Source of the DNA: Paenibacillus oralis
Lineage (GTDB): Bacteria > Bacillota > Bacilli > Paenibacillales > Paenibacillaceae
Length of the DNA: 64,000 bases
Direction of reading: 5' to 3'
NCBI RefSeq assembly: GCF_003863965.1
Contig: NZ_RRCN01000001.1
Location: 7,375,071 to 7,439,070, forward strand
Shown here: piece after piece, positions 49,687 to 58,823 of the stretch
How positions within the stretch are numbered: position 1 is the first letter of the stretch
Layout of the letters: every line of letters starts with the position of its first letter
Made by a program: the position numbers and the translations under genes
The notes under the pieces: model-generated
What the model was told of the DNA's origin: nothing
What the model saw: the letters and a program-made list of their open reading frames with translations, nothing else
The model's database searches: none

Positions 49687-50530
49687 GAGCCCTATCTCCT
49701 CCTGCCGGATATAACGTGTCTGAATTCAACGGAAAGCTTAGGCGGGTGTTCAACAGGCGGCGGGTATAAGGATGCTCGGGCGCATCAAACAATCGGGCGC
49801 ACGGCGCGGTTTCCACCACTTGGCCGCTCCGCATTACAGCGACCGTATCCGCCATCTCCGCGATCACGTCCAGGTCGTGGGTGACGAGCAAAACCGCAGC
49901 TCCGGTTTCCCGCTGCGCCTGCTGCAGTTCCCGCAAAACGGCTTTCCGGTTGCAGGCGTCCAGCGCGGTGGTCGGCTCGTCCGCAATAATCAGATCGGGA
50001 TTCACGGCCAAAGCCATGCCGATCATCACCCGCTGCAGCATACCTCCGCTTAACTGAAACGGATACTGCCTGATCAAATCCGCCGGCCGCGGCAACCGGA
50101 CTCTACTAAGAGACTCTGCCGCCAATTCGGCCGCCTCCTTCTTGCCTAGGCCAAGATGAAGGCCAAACGTTTCCGTCATATGAGCCCCAATCGTGCGCAG
50201 CGGATTGAACGACGCCATCGGATTCTGCATAATCATCGCCATCTTACTCCCTCGGAGCAAACGAAATTGTCCCGAAGACAATCCTCCAATCGGGCTTCCA
50301 CGGAACCGGATCTCGCCTTCCGCTATCCGGAACCCCGAAGGAAGCAAACCCATCACGGCCCGGCACAACATCGTTTTGCCGCTGCCGCTCTCGCCTACAA
50401 CGCCCAGAACCCCGTGGGGAGGGAGAGACAGACAGATGTCATCCAGCACACGAGATTGGTTCCGCCCATAACTAACCGTGACATGCCGCAAGTCCAACAA
50501 GGCCGCATGGCTTGCAAATTCCGTCCGCAT
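49664..50530 (-). CDS. Nickel/peptide-type ABC ATPase (Opp/NikD-like)
   Basis: 288 residues; Walker A GESGSGKTM, Q-loop MQNPMASFNPLRTIG, signature LSGGMLQR and Walker B LIIADEPTTALD. ATG 50530 is preferred over the GTG 50536, which lies inside the stop region of the permease gene. Confidence 0.87.
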   Translation of the reverse strand: MRTEFASHAALLDLRHVTVSYGRNQSRVLDDICLSLPPHGVLGVVGESGSGKTMLCRAVMGLLPSGFRIAEGEIRFRGSPIGGLSSGQFRLLRGSKMAMIMQNPMASFNPLRTIGAHMTETFGLHLGLGKKEAAELAAESLSRVRLPRPADLIRQYPFQLSGGMLQRVMIGMALAVNPDLIIADEPTTALDACNRKAVLRELQQAQRETGAAVLLVTHDLDVIAEMADTVAVMRSGQVVETAPCARLFDAPEHPYTRRLLNTRLSFPLNSDTLYPAGGDRAHDSVGNR

Positions 50531-50532
50531 CC

Positions 50533-51396
50533 TCACCGCTCCCTGGGGTCGAACCGGGCTCGAAGCCCATCCCCGATCAAATTAAAGGCAATGACCGTAA
50601 GCAAAATGGCTATTCCGGGATACACCATAAGCCAAGGGTACTGCCAAATATAAGACTTGCTTTCATTTAACATCATCCCCCACTCCGCTTCCGGCGCCTG
50701 AACACCCAGCCCGAGGAACGTCAACCCCGTCATATCCAGCACGACGCCTCCCGTTTCCAGGAACGCAAGCACGGCCACGGGAATGGCCACCTGGGGGATA
50801 AGATGCCTCCGCACCAATTTCCAGCCCGAGGTCCCCGAGACGATCGCCGCCCGCACATAATCGCCGGTTTTCAAAGACAGAACCAGACTGCGGACAAATC
50901 GGGCATAGGCAATCCATTGTGAAAAGATCAGAGCCAGCAATAAATTGACAAATCCGGGGCCCAGGACTCCGACAAGCGCAAAAGCCAGGACAAGGGTCGG
51001 AAACGCCAGCAGCAGATCGCAGCAGCGCATAAACAACCGATCAAGGAGACCGCCTTTCCAGGCAAAGAAAGCCCCCGCAACCGTACCTGTGACAACGCTG
51101 CACACCATAACGATAACAGCTCCCCCCAGGGAATAACGGATGGCCATCAAAAGCCGGGACAGGATGCACCTGCCCAGATGGTCCGTTCCAAAGGGATATT
51201 CCCAGGAAGGCGGACTGAATTTGACGGCCAGATCGACCAGGTCCGGATCGTTCGGCACGATCCAGGGAGCCAGCGCCCCGGCCGCGCCAAGCAGCAGCAG
51301 GAAGACCAGCGCGGCTCCCGCGAGCCACGTATCCCCGCCCGATATCCGGCGAGTCCCGAAGGACGAAGCGTTCATCTTTGCCGGATTCAGCCTCAT
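50533..51396 (-). CDS. Nickel/peptide-type ABC permease (NikC/DppC-like)
   Basis: 287 residues from ATG 51396 (GGAGGGG upstream; ATGA overlap with nikB). Six membrane segments, FGTDHLGRCILSRLLMAIRY near the start, and the coupling region YVRAAIVSGTSGWKLVRRHL. It forms the channel with the NikB-like permease. Confidence 0.87.
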   Translation of the reverse strand: MRLNPAKMNASSFGTRRISGGDTWLAGAALVFLLLLGAAGALAPWIVPNDPDLVDLAVKFSPPSWEYPFGTDHLGRCILSRLLMAIRYSLGGAVIVMVCSVVTGTVAGAFFAWKGGLLDRLFMRCCDLLLAFPTLVLAFALVGVLGPGFVNLLLALIFSQWIAYARFVRSLVLSLKTGDYVRAAIVSGTSGWKLVRRHLIPQVAIPVAVLAFLETGGVVLDMTGLTFLGLGVQAPEAEWGMMLNESKSYIWQYPWLMVYPGIAILLTVIAFNLIGDGLRARFDPRER

Positions 51397-52334
51397 GTCT
51401 TCCCCTCCCCATACTCCGCTCTGGGATCGAGCAGCCGCTGTATTCCGTCCGCCACCAGATTCACCGTGACATATACAACCGCCATCAGCCATACGTAGCC
51501 TTGAATCACCGGATAGTCACGGTTCAGGATCGATTCCATCAAATACCGGCCCATGCCGGGCCAACCAAACACCTGCTCGACGATCACCGTTCCGCCCAGC
51601 ATATTCCCGATGCCGAGTCCCAGAACGGTAACAATCGGCGCCAGGGCGTTCCGCAGCACATGACGAAGCAAAATGAAGCCTTCGCCCAGCCCCCTGAATC
51701 GACCAAACAACACAAAGGTTTCCCGCATCTGTTCCAGCATTTGGCTGCTGAGCAGCCGGGCCACCACCGCTATCTGGGGCAATGCCAGCGTGAGCGACGG
51801 CAGAATGAGATGCGCTAAGCCCGCCTTGCCCTGAGACGGAAGCCAATCGAGCCTGAGCGAAAAGACATAAAGAAGCAAAAAACCGAGCCAAAAGCGCGGC
51901 ATAGCCGCGCCTATGTACATGAAAACCGCAATGACCCGATTCATCCAGCGGGTATGAAATCGTGAAGATAGAATGCCCAGCGGCACGCCGATCAAGACGG
52001 TTAACAGTAAGGCCGACAGGGCCAGCTGGAGGGTGGCCGGAAATTTGGCGGCGATCTCGTCCGCAATCGGCAATTTGCTCACATAGGAAGACCCGAAATC
52101 AAACGTGATCGTCCGGGAAAGCCATAGCCCATATTGGACGTAGAGCGGCTCATCCATCCCCAATTCGGCTCGAACCTCCGCCACCGCCTCATCGGTCGCG
52201 GGCAAGTTCGACAGCCGCAGAATCACTTCCGCCGGCTCCACGGGCACCAGCCGGACCAGCAGAAAAGTCAGGAGGGACACGCCCAATAGCACAAACGGCA
52301 ATTCGGCCAGACGTTTCAAGATAAACCGTGTCAT
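51393..52334 (-). CDS. Nickel/peptide-type ABC permease (NikB/DppB-like)
   Basis: 313 residues; starts MTRFILKRLAELPFVLLGVS, as usual for DppB/NikB, with the GMDEPLYVQYGLWL loop and coupling region EQMRETFVLFGRFRGLGEGF. Six membrane segments. Confidence 0.88.
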   Translation of the reverse strand: MTRFILKRLAELPFVLLGVSLLTFLLVRLVPVEPAEVILRLSNLPATDEAVAEVRAELGMDEPLYVQYGLWLSRTITFDFGSSYVSKLPIADEIAAKFPATLQLALSALLLTVLIGVPLGILSSRFHTRWMNRVIAVFMYIGAAMPRFWLGFLLLYVFSLRLDWLPSQGKAGLAHLILPSLTLALPQIAVVARLLSSQMLEQMRETFVLFGRFRGLGEGFILLRHVLRNALAPIVTVLGLGIGNMLGGTVIVEQVFGWPGMGRYLMESILNRDYPVIQGYVWLMAVVYVTVNLVADGIQRLLDPRAEYGEGKT

Positions 52335-52346
52335 CCGTCCACCTGC

Positions 52347-53960
52347 TTAAGGAGCAATGTCAATCGTTTCCAACGGAAAACGGTATTTGGACGCCGTCGG
52401 CGCGACGCCGGTCAGGTGCGGTTGATACACCGCCGCGTTGGCTTCGTACGAAATCGGATAAATGACTGCCTGCTCATGAATGCGGGACAGCAGCTCGGCA
52501 TAGAGACGGCTGCGTTCTTCATCGTTTTTGCTGATCAACGCCTTTTGCACGATGCCGTCCATTTCGGCTTTATCCGGCAGGCCGGAAAAAGCCTCGTACA
52601 ATCCGTCCATCGTCGGCGTCGCGATGACCGTCGCAAAGTTGTGCGGATCGTTGGGCGTTCCGTAACTGGACCAAAAGTTCATATTCGCTTCGCCGTTGCG
52701 CAGCATTTGCAGCCCCAGCATCACCTCGGCTCCCTGGAGATCGACCTTGACACCGATTTTGGCCAGATCGCCTTGGATCACCTCGGCCATCTGCTTCTGC
52801 ACCGCCTCCGTCTCAATGTATACAAATTTCAGCTCCAGCGGGCGGCCTTGCTTCATCCGTATGCCGGAACCGGGTTCAAGCCTCCACCCCGCCTCATCCA
52901 ACAGTTGCCCGGCTTTCGCAGGGTCGTAATCGATCGGTTTCAGATCGAGGTCCGCGTACGGAACATTGCGTCCGAGCGCCGTATCCGCCTTGAGCTCCGT
53001 TCCTTTCGTGATGTTCTCCAGCAGCGCCTCCTTGTCGATGCCGTACTGGATCGCCTGCCTTACCGCCTGCTCGGAGGTGCCGCTCATCTGCGTATTCATA
53101 ACGATACCGCGGGTGTTGAGTCCCTCCGACAGCGCGACGCCGTATTTCCCCGAGTCCTTCAAATATTGAAAGCTGTCGCGGCTGATCACGCCCTGACCGT
53201 AAATCAGGTCGATGTCGCCTTTCTCGAACGCCATGACGATCGATTCGGGGTCCGGAATGATCTTCACCGTAATTTGCTCTAACCGGGGCTTCTCGCCCCA
53301 ATAATGCTCGTTGCGCTCGAATATCGCGTATTCGTCTTTTTTATAATCCTTCAGCTTCCACGGACCGGTACCGATCGGCCCCGCAATCGTTTCCGATGTT
53401 TTGCCGTCCTCCGGAAACCCCGCGTCGCCAAGAAAACGGAACGGGCGCACAAAGGACAAGTCCTGCAGCACCGGGTAATAGTAGTCGGTCAAGCGCAACC
53501 GGATCGTGTACTCGTCCACCTTGTTCACTTCGCCGATATGGCGCACGATTCCCATCCAGCTGTGCCGGTTTCGGTTGGCCATGACCGCCTCGAAATTGCG
53601 CACGGCATTGTCGGCATCAAAAGCGGAGCCGTCGGAATAACGAACCCCCTGCCGCAGATGAAACGTATAGGTCAAGCCGTCGTCGGATATCTCCCAGCTT
53701 TCGGCAAGGGCGGGCTCGATTTCTCCGTTGGCGCCGTAAGAAACCAGCGAGTCGTACACCATAGACTGGGCGAACATCTCGCTGGGCGTGTACAGATGCG
53801 GATTAAGCGGGCCGACGTCCCGGGGCCACGCCATCGATATCGCCTTAACCGGCTGCGATTGGCTCTGTCCCGCGTTGGAGCAGGCCGCCAGCATCGCCGC
53901 CGACAACAGCACCGTCACGATTCGCACCAACAGGCCGGTTTTCATTTTAAGGTTCGTCAT
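52347..53960 (-). CDS. Nickel/peptide-type solute-binding lipoprotein (NikA/OppA-like)
   Basis: 537 residues, lipobox MLAAC (Cys27), family 5 solute-binding pattern (LAESWEISDDGLTYTFHLRQ; GVRYSDGSAFDADNAV). First gene of the operon nikA-B-C-D-E. Related transporters import nickel or cobalt chelates, opine-type metallophores (CntA), or peptides. The Zur box upstream of the neighbouring methyltransferase at 54203, in the same direction, suggests zinc control by readthrough; no Zur box lies directly before nikA, only a repeat element. Confidence 0.83.
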   Translation of the reverse strand: MTNLKMKTGLLVRIVTVLLSAAMLAACSNAGQSQSQPVKAISMAWPRDVGPLNPHLYTPSEMFAQSMVYDSLVSYGANGEIEPALAESWEISDDGLTYTFHLRQGVRYSDGSAFDADNAVRNFEAVMANRNRHSWMGIVRHIGEVNKVDEYTIRLRLTDYYYPVLQDLSFVRPFRFLGDAGFPEDGKTSETIAGPIGTGPWKLKDYKKDEYAIFERNEHYWGEKPRLEQITVKIIPDPESIVMAFEKGDIDLIYGQGVISRDSFQYLKDSGKYGVALSEGLNTRGIVMNTQMSGTSEQAVRQAIQYGIDKEALLENITKGTELKADTALGRNVPYADLDLKPIDYDPAKAGQLLDEAGWRLEPGSGIRMKQGRPLELKFVYIETEAVQKQMAEVIQGDLAKIGVKVDLQGAEVMLGLQMLRNGEANMNFWSSYGTPNDPHNFATVIATPTMDGLYEAFSGLPDKAEMDGIVQKALISKNDEERSRLYAELLSRIHEQAVIYPISYEANAAVYQPHLTGVAPTASKYRFPLETIDIAP

Positions 53961-53989
53961 AAATAAATCTCCTCTATTTATAAGTACGA

Positions 53990-54190
53990 GTTCAAAAAGC
54001 CGGGTTTCCAGGACCGAGAAGGTTGGTTGAAGCCAGGGACGAAAGGAGCGGAGCGTAGGAGGAGCCTACGTGAGCAACTCAAATGTTTCCGCAGGAAACA
54101 TGCTTCGGAAGCATACGCTTGGCCCGGCTGAATTCAAGATTCGACGTCGATCCCGCTCCTTGAACCTACTTCGTCATGGGAAGACGACTC
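53990..54190. repeat. Structured intergenic repeat, MITE-like
   Basis: About 200 bp between nikA and the methyltransferase. It begins near GAGTTCAAAAAGCCGGG and ends with GGCCCGGCTGAATTCAAG and CCTTGAACC, so its ends are roughly inverted. Inside are short hairpins (TTTCCGCAGGAAA; GCTTCGGAAGC; GTAGGAGGAGCCTAC). It encodes nothing. It has the look of a dispersed genomic repeat, but only one copy is in the window. Confidence 0.45.
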
Positions 54191-54202
54191 TTTGAACAAC
54201 CT

Positions 54203-54892
54203 TTATAAAGGCGCCGTAAAACGGAACAGATAGGCCTCTTCATATTCATATTGGATGCGGTCCCGCACGCTTTGGAAGAACCGCTCATCCGCGGACAGCG
54301 GAATGTACGTTTTCGGCGTCAGCCGGGTAATGCCCGCTGCGAACCCTTCCGCGAGGAAAGCCCCGGCAATCTCGTCGAGCGAGTGCAGATTCATCGGAAG
54401 CTTGCCGCCATTGTCGATTTTCTCGCGCATGAAGGGCAGGCTCGGATTGTTGCTGTAATCGCTGTAGCTTGCGTAATATACGCCTCCGGGTTTGAGCGCC
54501 GCTTTGAGCTTTTGGGCATGCTCCCGCAGATCGGAGATCAGATAGATCACCGCGGTGCTCATGGCCAGATCAAAGCGCTGCCCCCATTGCTCCGGAGACG
54601 CCGTCGCTACATACGTGAGCGGCAAGTCCCCCTTCCGTTCATTGGCAACCCGGATCGACTCGATGCCCAAGTCGGTTCCGACCCCTTCCTTGAATGGGTG
54701 GCGGGCGTACAGAAACCGCAGGAAGCCACCCTGATTGCACCCAAAATCCAGAACGGAGAAATTCCCCAGCTCCTCCTTCTCCACTATGCGGTCCAGCACT
54801 TTCTCCCAAAAGGGAGCATGACTATCTTCCATTTGCTGTTCGCTTTCCGCCGGCGCATGCCACCACCGGTCATACAACGCTTCCTCTTTCAT
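54203..54892 (-). CDS. SAM-dependent methyltransferase 2
   Basis: 229 residues, class I fold with SVLDFGCNQGGFLRFLYARH, then GTDLGIESIRVAN and FDLAMSTAVIYLISDLREHA. AAAGGAG 9 nt before the ATG. The substrate is unknown. It has a strong promoter with a Zur box and lies upstream of the nik-type operon in the same direction, so it may modify a compound linked to metal uptake. Confidence 0.8.
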   Translation of the reverse strand: MKEEALYDRWWHAPAESEQQMEDSHAPFWEKVLDRIVEKEELGNFSVLDFGCNQGGFLRFLYARHPFKEGVGTDLGIESIRVANERKGDLPLTYVATASPEQWGQRFDLAMSTAVIYLISDLREHAQKLKAALKPGGVYYASYSDYSNNPSLPFMREKIDNGGKLPMNLHSLDEIAGAFLAEGFAAGITRLTPKTYIPLSADERFFQSVRDRIQYEYEEAYLFRFTAPL

Positions 54893-54930
54893 CTAGCCGA
54901 CTCCTTTCAACTTTGTTATCTTATTTTTAA

Positions 54931-54980
54931 TCGTAATTATTACGTTTAAGAATTCTACCAGCATATTTCCATTCTGTCAA
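54931..54980 (-). promoter_or_regulatory. Promoter and Zur box of methyltransferase 2
   Basis: TTGACA (54975-54980) and TAGAAT (54952-54957) on the minus strand, spacer 17 bp. Box TCGTAATTATTACGT at 54931-54945. Confidence 0.9.
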
Positions 54981-55002
54981 TTCATCGCGATAGTTCATCG
55001 TT

Positions 55003-55640
55003 TTAAAAGAAGGCGTCCACATGGAAAAAACGAAACAATTTGTCCGCACCGCGGGCATTAAGCGGATCATTGGCAATCACTCTGCCTTTTTCAAATTGAA
55101 GAAAATGAGTGTAGCAGGACAGAATAAACTCCGGAACATGCGTTACGACGAAATGAGTATTCCCAGTCGCCGCCAGCTGCTTCAGATTTGCCGCAACCTC
55201 CTTCATATACCGAAGATCGAGACCGCTCGTCGGCTTGTCAAACACATTAATATCCCGCTTGCTGGCAATGGCAACACGCTGCTTTTGTCCTCCAGAAAGG
55301 GATATCGGATGCCTCTTTCAAACCCCAGAGAACATCTGGCAAACGTTGGTTTCCCGGCTCCATTGTGTCCAACGACGGCGATGATCGCTCCTTCCGGAAT
55401 ACTCAAGCGATCAAAGTCAAGCGCCAGTTCCTGTGAATTCCTGCGACTGAAAAAGAACTTTTCCAAAGTCAGACTGCTTCAAGTCTTAAATACCGTAACA
55501 TGATTTCCCATCAGGCTTTCAAACGATATCGGATACAATCCCATTTGATCAAGCTCGGAGGCGGACAACGCTTTCATCTCCTCGGCGCTGAAGATACGTT
55601 CGATGTGTCCATGTCACATCCATCAGCTCACGTAAAAAGT
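55003..55640 (-). pseudogene. Decayed ECF-type double ATPase
   Basis: Fragments of an energy-coupling-factor ATPase in several frames: FSAEEMKALSASELDQMGLY near 55590-55540, then AIIAVVGHNGAGKPTFAR (Walker A with Ser changed to Pro), then MFDKPTSGLDLRYMKEVAAN (Walker B with Glu changed to Lys) and THFVVTHVPEFILSCYTHFL to the stop at 55003. Frame shifts and two lost catalytic residues make it nonfunctional. It is probably the tail of a vitamin/metal ECF cassette of the CbrU/YkoD type. Confidence 0.75.
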
Positions 55641-55899
55641 ACAGCTTCCCCCATAGCCGAAGGAAATAATGGTTAACAAGACGGCAGCAGTCCAAAATAT
55701 TTTCCCGGAGACGCGGAATCGTTATCTAATGGATAGGTCGATAATTATTGCCAGCTCCCCTCTTCTTTCTCGGCCGTTAATGAAATAGACCTAAAAAAGG
55801 GCCATCAGCGAAAAGTAAATAGTCAACGGGGAAACTGTCTCTATATCGGTTTCAGAAGCACAAGACGAGATCAAGCATATTCCCACGAAAGAAGAAAAT
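55641..55899. other. No gene seen
   Basis: Short fragments with stops in all frames. The last 50 nt continue in frame into the following gene as VNGETVSISVSEAQDEIKHI, showing that gene has lost its 5' end. Confidence 0.4.
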
Positions 55900-56451
55900 A
55901 TGCAGCTTCTGAAATATGAGGAAGACAAGCGCCGCAGTTCATGGGCGTCAAAGCCAAAAATCAGAAAGTATGACTATGTTTACAATGGCCGAATCAGCTT
56001 TTCGGTGTATGCCGCAAAAAACTTTCGCGATTGCAAATCATACGTCATCGAAGATCGCCTTGGCGATATCATGATTGCGTTTTACGAAGCTTCCGATATT
56101 CTCCGGCAAGAGCGCGAGGCCCGCGAGGAAGCTGAACGTAAACGCCAGGAAGAAGAGCGGCGAAAAGTGGAGCGAAGACAACGCTTTAATGCTGAAGTGG
56201 AGCAAACGCTCGCTTTGGAAAATCTTTCGGAGGACTACGATACCGCCTGCAAAATAAGGCGTTATATTGCCGCAGTGGAGGCATTCGGAAACCTCGATCC
56301 CAAGTCGATGAAGTGGGTGGAATGGGCGAAAGCCAAAGCGGACTGGTATGACCCAACGATCGCGAGAGAAGACGAATTTTTCGGAAAACGCGATCATGAA
56401 AAGAACTCGGATCAGAAGAAGCTGGAGCGTAACGGCTACAAATGGTGGTGA
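55900..56451 (+). CDS. Mobile-element hypothetical protein, N-terminally truncated
   Basis: 183 residues from the first ATG, but the frame is open about 25 codons upstream without a start or ribosome site. A charged coiled coil (about 65-105; REAREEAERKRQEEERRKVE) is followed by a conserved-looking tail (EWAKAKADWYDPTIAREDEF, FGKRDHEK, GYKWW). This type of protein is common in phage and conjugative-element DNA; its function is unknown to me. The N-terminal domain is missing. Confidence 0.6.
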   Translation: MQLLKYEEDKRRSSWASKPKIRKYDYVYNGRISFSVYAAKNFRDCKSYVIEDRLGDIMIAFYEASDILRQEREAREEAERKRQEEERRKVERRQRFNAEVEQTLALENLSEDYDTACKIRRYIAAVEAFGNLDPKSMKWVEWAKAKADWYDPTIAREDEFFGKRDHEKNSDQKKLERNGYKWW

Positions 56452-56464
56452 AGGGCAGGCAGAG

Positions 56465-56507
56465 CAAAGCAAGCGGACTATCTCTAGGTTCGCTTGCTTT
56501 GTTTTTT
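56465..56507 (+). terminator. Terminator after the truncated mobile gene
   Basis: CAAAGCAAGCG / CGCTTGCTTTG stem, 11 bp, followed by TTTTTT. Confidence 0.8.
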
Positions 56508-56676
56508 ATCGAGATCGTTTTCCAAAAATTTGTGTTCTTCACCGAACTATACTTTTAGGTTGATCCCGAATATCTCTTCTAAACAGCTCGATGTCGTTCT
56601 GCTACTGCCAATCCATAATGTCCTGAACATTAAAAAAGCCTTAGGATTCCTGATCCCAAGAGCTTAATTTCATAGT

Positions 56677-56729
56677 TGGTACCGGCGAGAGGACTCGAAC
56701 CTCCACGGTTTCCCACTCGATTTTGAGTC
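56677..56729 (-). other. 3' fragment of tRNA-Leu: left attachment site of an integrative element
   Basis: On the minus strand the sequence runs GACTCAAAATCGAG (anticodon loop with CAA), variable arm, T arm GGAGGTTCGAGTCCTC, and the acceptor end TCGCCGGTACCA. The 5' half of the tRNA (D arm, 5' acceptor strand) is absent on its right side. Such a direct-repeat copy of a tRNA 3' end is left when an element integrates into the gene. Orientation places the element to the right and the intact tRNA-Leu beyond the window. ICEBs1 of Bacillus subtilis also uses a tRNA-Leu gene. Confidence 0.78.
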
Positions 56730-56992
56730 GCACATGCTATTCGGAAGATAGCAGAAGTTAAGTCAAAGAAGAGGAATATAAAACCCGCGAAAAGCCTTGT
56801 AAAATCAAGGTTTTTTGCGGGTTTTTGTGTTTTTTCCAGCACCCGTAGGGCTTCCCGGCGACAACCTGAAATGAAGCCATTTTTGGACGTTGGAGAGAAC
56901 TTGGGAAGAACTCGGAAAGAACTACTGCAAAACCAGCCCGCTCCCTGCCATTGACAAATTAATGGAGCAAATGCTCCAGGGAGGGTTTTAAT
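56730..56992. other. Left end of the element: terminator and leader, no gene
   Basis: A nested hairpin at 56782-56823 (AACCCGC / GCGGGTT with inner CCTTG / CAAGG) followed by TTTTTGTG looks like a terminator. The rest up to the parA ribosome site AGGGAGG shows no gene. Confidence 0.5.
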
Positions 56993-57784
56993 ATGTCCAA
57001 CACAACAGTAATTACCATTGCGAACCAAAAAGGCGGTACCGGGAAAACGACCACCGCCTACAATCTGGCCTACGCCTTATCTAATGAAGGAAAAAAAGTG
57101 CTACTCGTCGATTTCGACCCGCAAGGCAATCTGTCCATGTGCTTTGGTATCGAGCAGCCGGATCAACTCAAATACTCCATGTTCAATGTCATGAACGCGA
57201 TTATGAGCGATGAACCGCTTCCGCCTGCTGAGAAGTACATCCACTCTCATGGCAACATAGACCTGATTCCGAGCAATATCGAATTGTCTGTTGCTGAAAT
57301 CAACCTGAGAGATGAAATGGGCGGTGAAAAAACACTGGCCTCTCTGCTGGAACCGATGAAGTCCAACTATGACTACATCATCATCGACACCAATCCCTCG
57401 CTTGGCTTGCTGACGATCAATGCTCTTGCAGCCAGTGATAGCGTGCTGATTCCTGTTAACCCGCAACTATGGTCTGCGACAGGACTTACCCAGTTGCTCC
57501 GAATCATCGTAAAAGTCAAAAAACGGATCAACCCACGAATCAGTATTGAAGGCATCCTGATGACCATGTGCAATACCCGTACCAATTTATATAAGGAAGC
57601 TTTCCGTCTGGTCAAAGTCTATTACCGAGAAACCTTCCGTATCTTCGATGTACAAATTCCATTGTCCGTCAAAGTGGGAGAAGCGAATTTTTACAGCCAA
57701 AGCATTTTGGAGTTTGAACCCAAATCAAAGGTAGCAATAGCCTATCAAGAATTGGCTAAGGAGCTGATGCTTCATGGCAACTAA
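56993..57784 (+). CDS. parA: ParA/Soj-family ATPase
   Basis: 263 residues; deviant Walker A KGGTGKTTT near the N-terminus, then LLVDFDPQGNLSM and IIIDTNPSLGLL. It works with the ParB encoded next (11-nt overlap) in keeping or positioning the excised or replicating element. First gene inside the element. Confidence 0.9.
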   Translation: MSNTTVITIANQKGGTGKTTTAYNLAYALSNEGKKVLLVDFDPQGNLSMCFGIEQPDQLKYSMFNVMNAIMSDEPLPPAEKYIHSHGNIDLIPSNIELSVAEINLRDEMGGEKTLASLLEPMKSNYDYIIIDTNPSLGLLTINALAASDSVLIPVNPQLWSATGLTQLLRIIVKVKKRINPRISIEGILMTMCNTRTNLYKEAFRLVKVYYRETFRIFDVQIPLSVKVGEANFYSQSILEFEPKSKVAIAYQELAKELMLHGN

Positions 57785-58823
57785 ACGCCCTGTTCCCAAA
57801 CTGTCCAGCATCGACGAGTTGTTATTGCTATCGGAGCAGACTCAAGCTCCCCTTGAGCAAACTGGCGGAATCCAGACTGTACCCATCAGCAAAATCAGAA
57901 TGTATAAAGACCATCCGTTCCGCTTGTATGACGGTGAGCGATTGGCGGATATGGTGAGCAGCATCGAAAGCAACGGTATCCTTGTTCCGGTCATTCTGCG
58001 AAAAATCGAAGCAGATGAGAATGGCTGTGATCATGAAATGCTGGCTGGACATAACCGGATGAACGCAGCGCAATTGCTGGGGCTTGAACAACTTCCCGCT
58101 ATTGTGAAGGAAAATCTCACCGATGAAGAAGCGCTCATGTATGTGGTCGAAACCAATGTGCTGCAGCGTTCCTTTTCGGATATGTTGCCCTCTGAAAAAG
58201 CTAAGGTTCTTGCACTGCGCTATTCGGAAATGTTCTCCCAAGGCAAACGAAACGATATTATTCATGAACTTAAAATGCTTGAAAACCCGCAGTATGACAA
58301 GGAAAATTCAACTTCTGCTCCAGTGGGTCAGAAGTTGAATAGCCGAGAAAAAGTAGCAAATGAGTATGGTCTTTCTCAAAATTCAGTTTCTCGCTTACTC
58401 CGTGTTGATAGGCTAATCCCTGAATTGAAACAACGAACAGATGATGCTGGATTATCCCTACGTTCTGCCGTACATCTCTCCTATCTTACAACGGATGAAC
58501 AGAAATTAATTGATGCTTCTATATCAGAGCATGGCTACAAAGTGGATATGAAAAAATCTGAGCGTCTACAAGATTACGCTGGAAAGCTCACTTCAGAGCA
58601 GATAAACAAAATCTTGTCCGGCGAAGCCACACGCAAGCCGCGCAACAAAACGCCAGCACCCTTCAAGCTCAAACATAAGGTATATGCGAAATATTTTTCC
58701 TCAGCCCATAAAGCAGCCGAAGTCGAGGAGATCATCGACAAGGCATTGGAAATGTATTTCGCTACTCAGCAACGACAGCAAAACGAATCATCCCATGAAA
58801 AAAAAGGAGGACAACACCCATGA
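57774..58823 (+). CDS. parB: ParB/Spo0J-family DNA-binding protein
   Basis: 349 residues. The ParB/sulfiredoxin nuclease-like fold spans about 35-135 (ILVPVILRKIEADENGCDHE; LAGHNRMNAAQLLG; VVETNVLQRSFSDMLPSEKA). A helix-turn-helix follows (KVANEYGLSQNSVSRLLRVD). Overlaps parA and, by 4 nt, the DUF6075 gene. It binds parS-like sites that I could not locate. Confidence 0.9.
   Translation: MATKRPVPKLSSIDELLLLSEQTQAPLEQTGGIQTVPISKIRMYKDHPFRLYDGERLADMVSSIESNGILVPVILRKIEADENGCDHEMLAGHNRMNAAQLLGLEQLPAIVKENLTDEEALMYVVETNVLQRSFSDMLPSEKAKVLALRYSEMFSQGKRNDIIHELKMLENPQYDKENSTSAPVGQKLNSREKVANEYGLSQNSVSRLLRVDRLIPELKQRTDDAGLSLRSAVHLSYLTTDEQKLIDASISEHGYKVDMKKSERLQDYAGKLTSEQINKILSGEATRKPRNKTPAPFKLKHKVYAKYFSSAHKAAEVEEIIDKALEMYFATQQRQQNESSHEKKGGQHP

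Noticed and set aside
55021..55503. 160-residue plus-strand frame
   Set aside because: Antisense shadow of the dead ECF ATPase.
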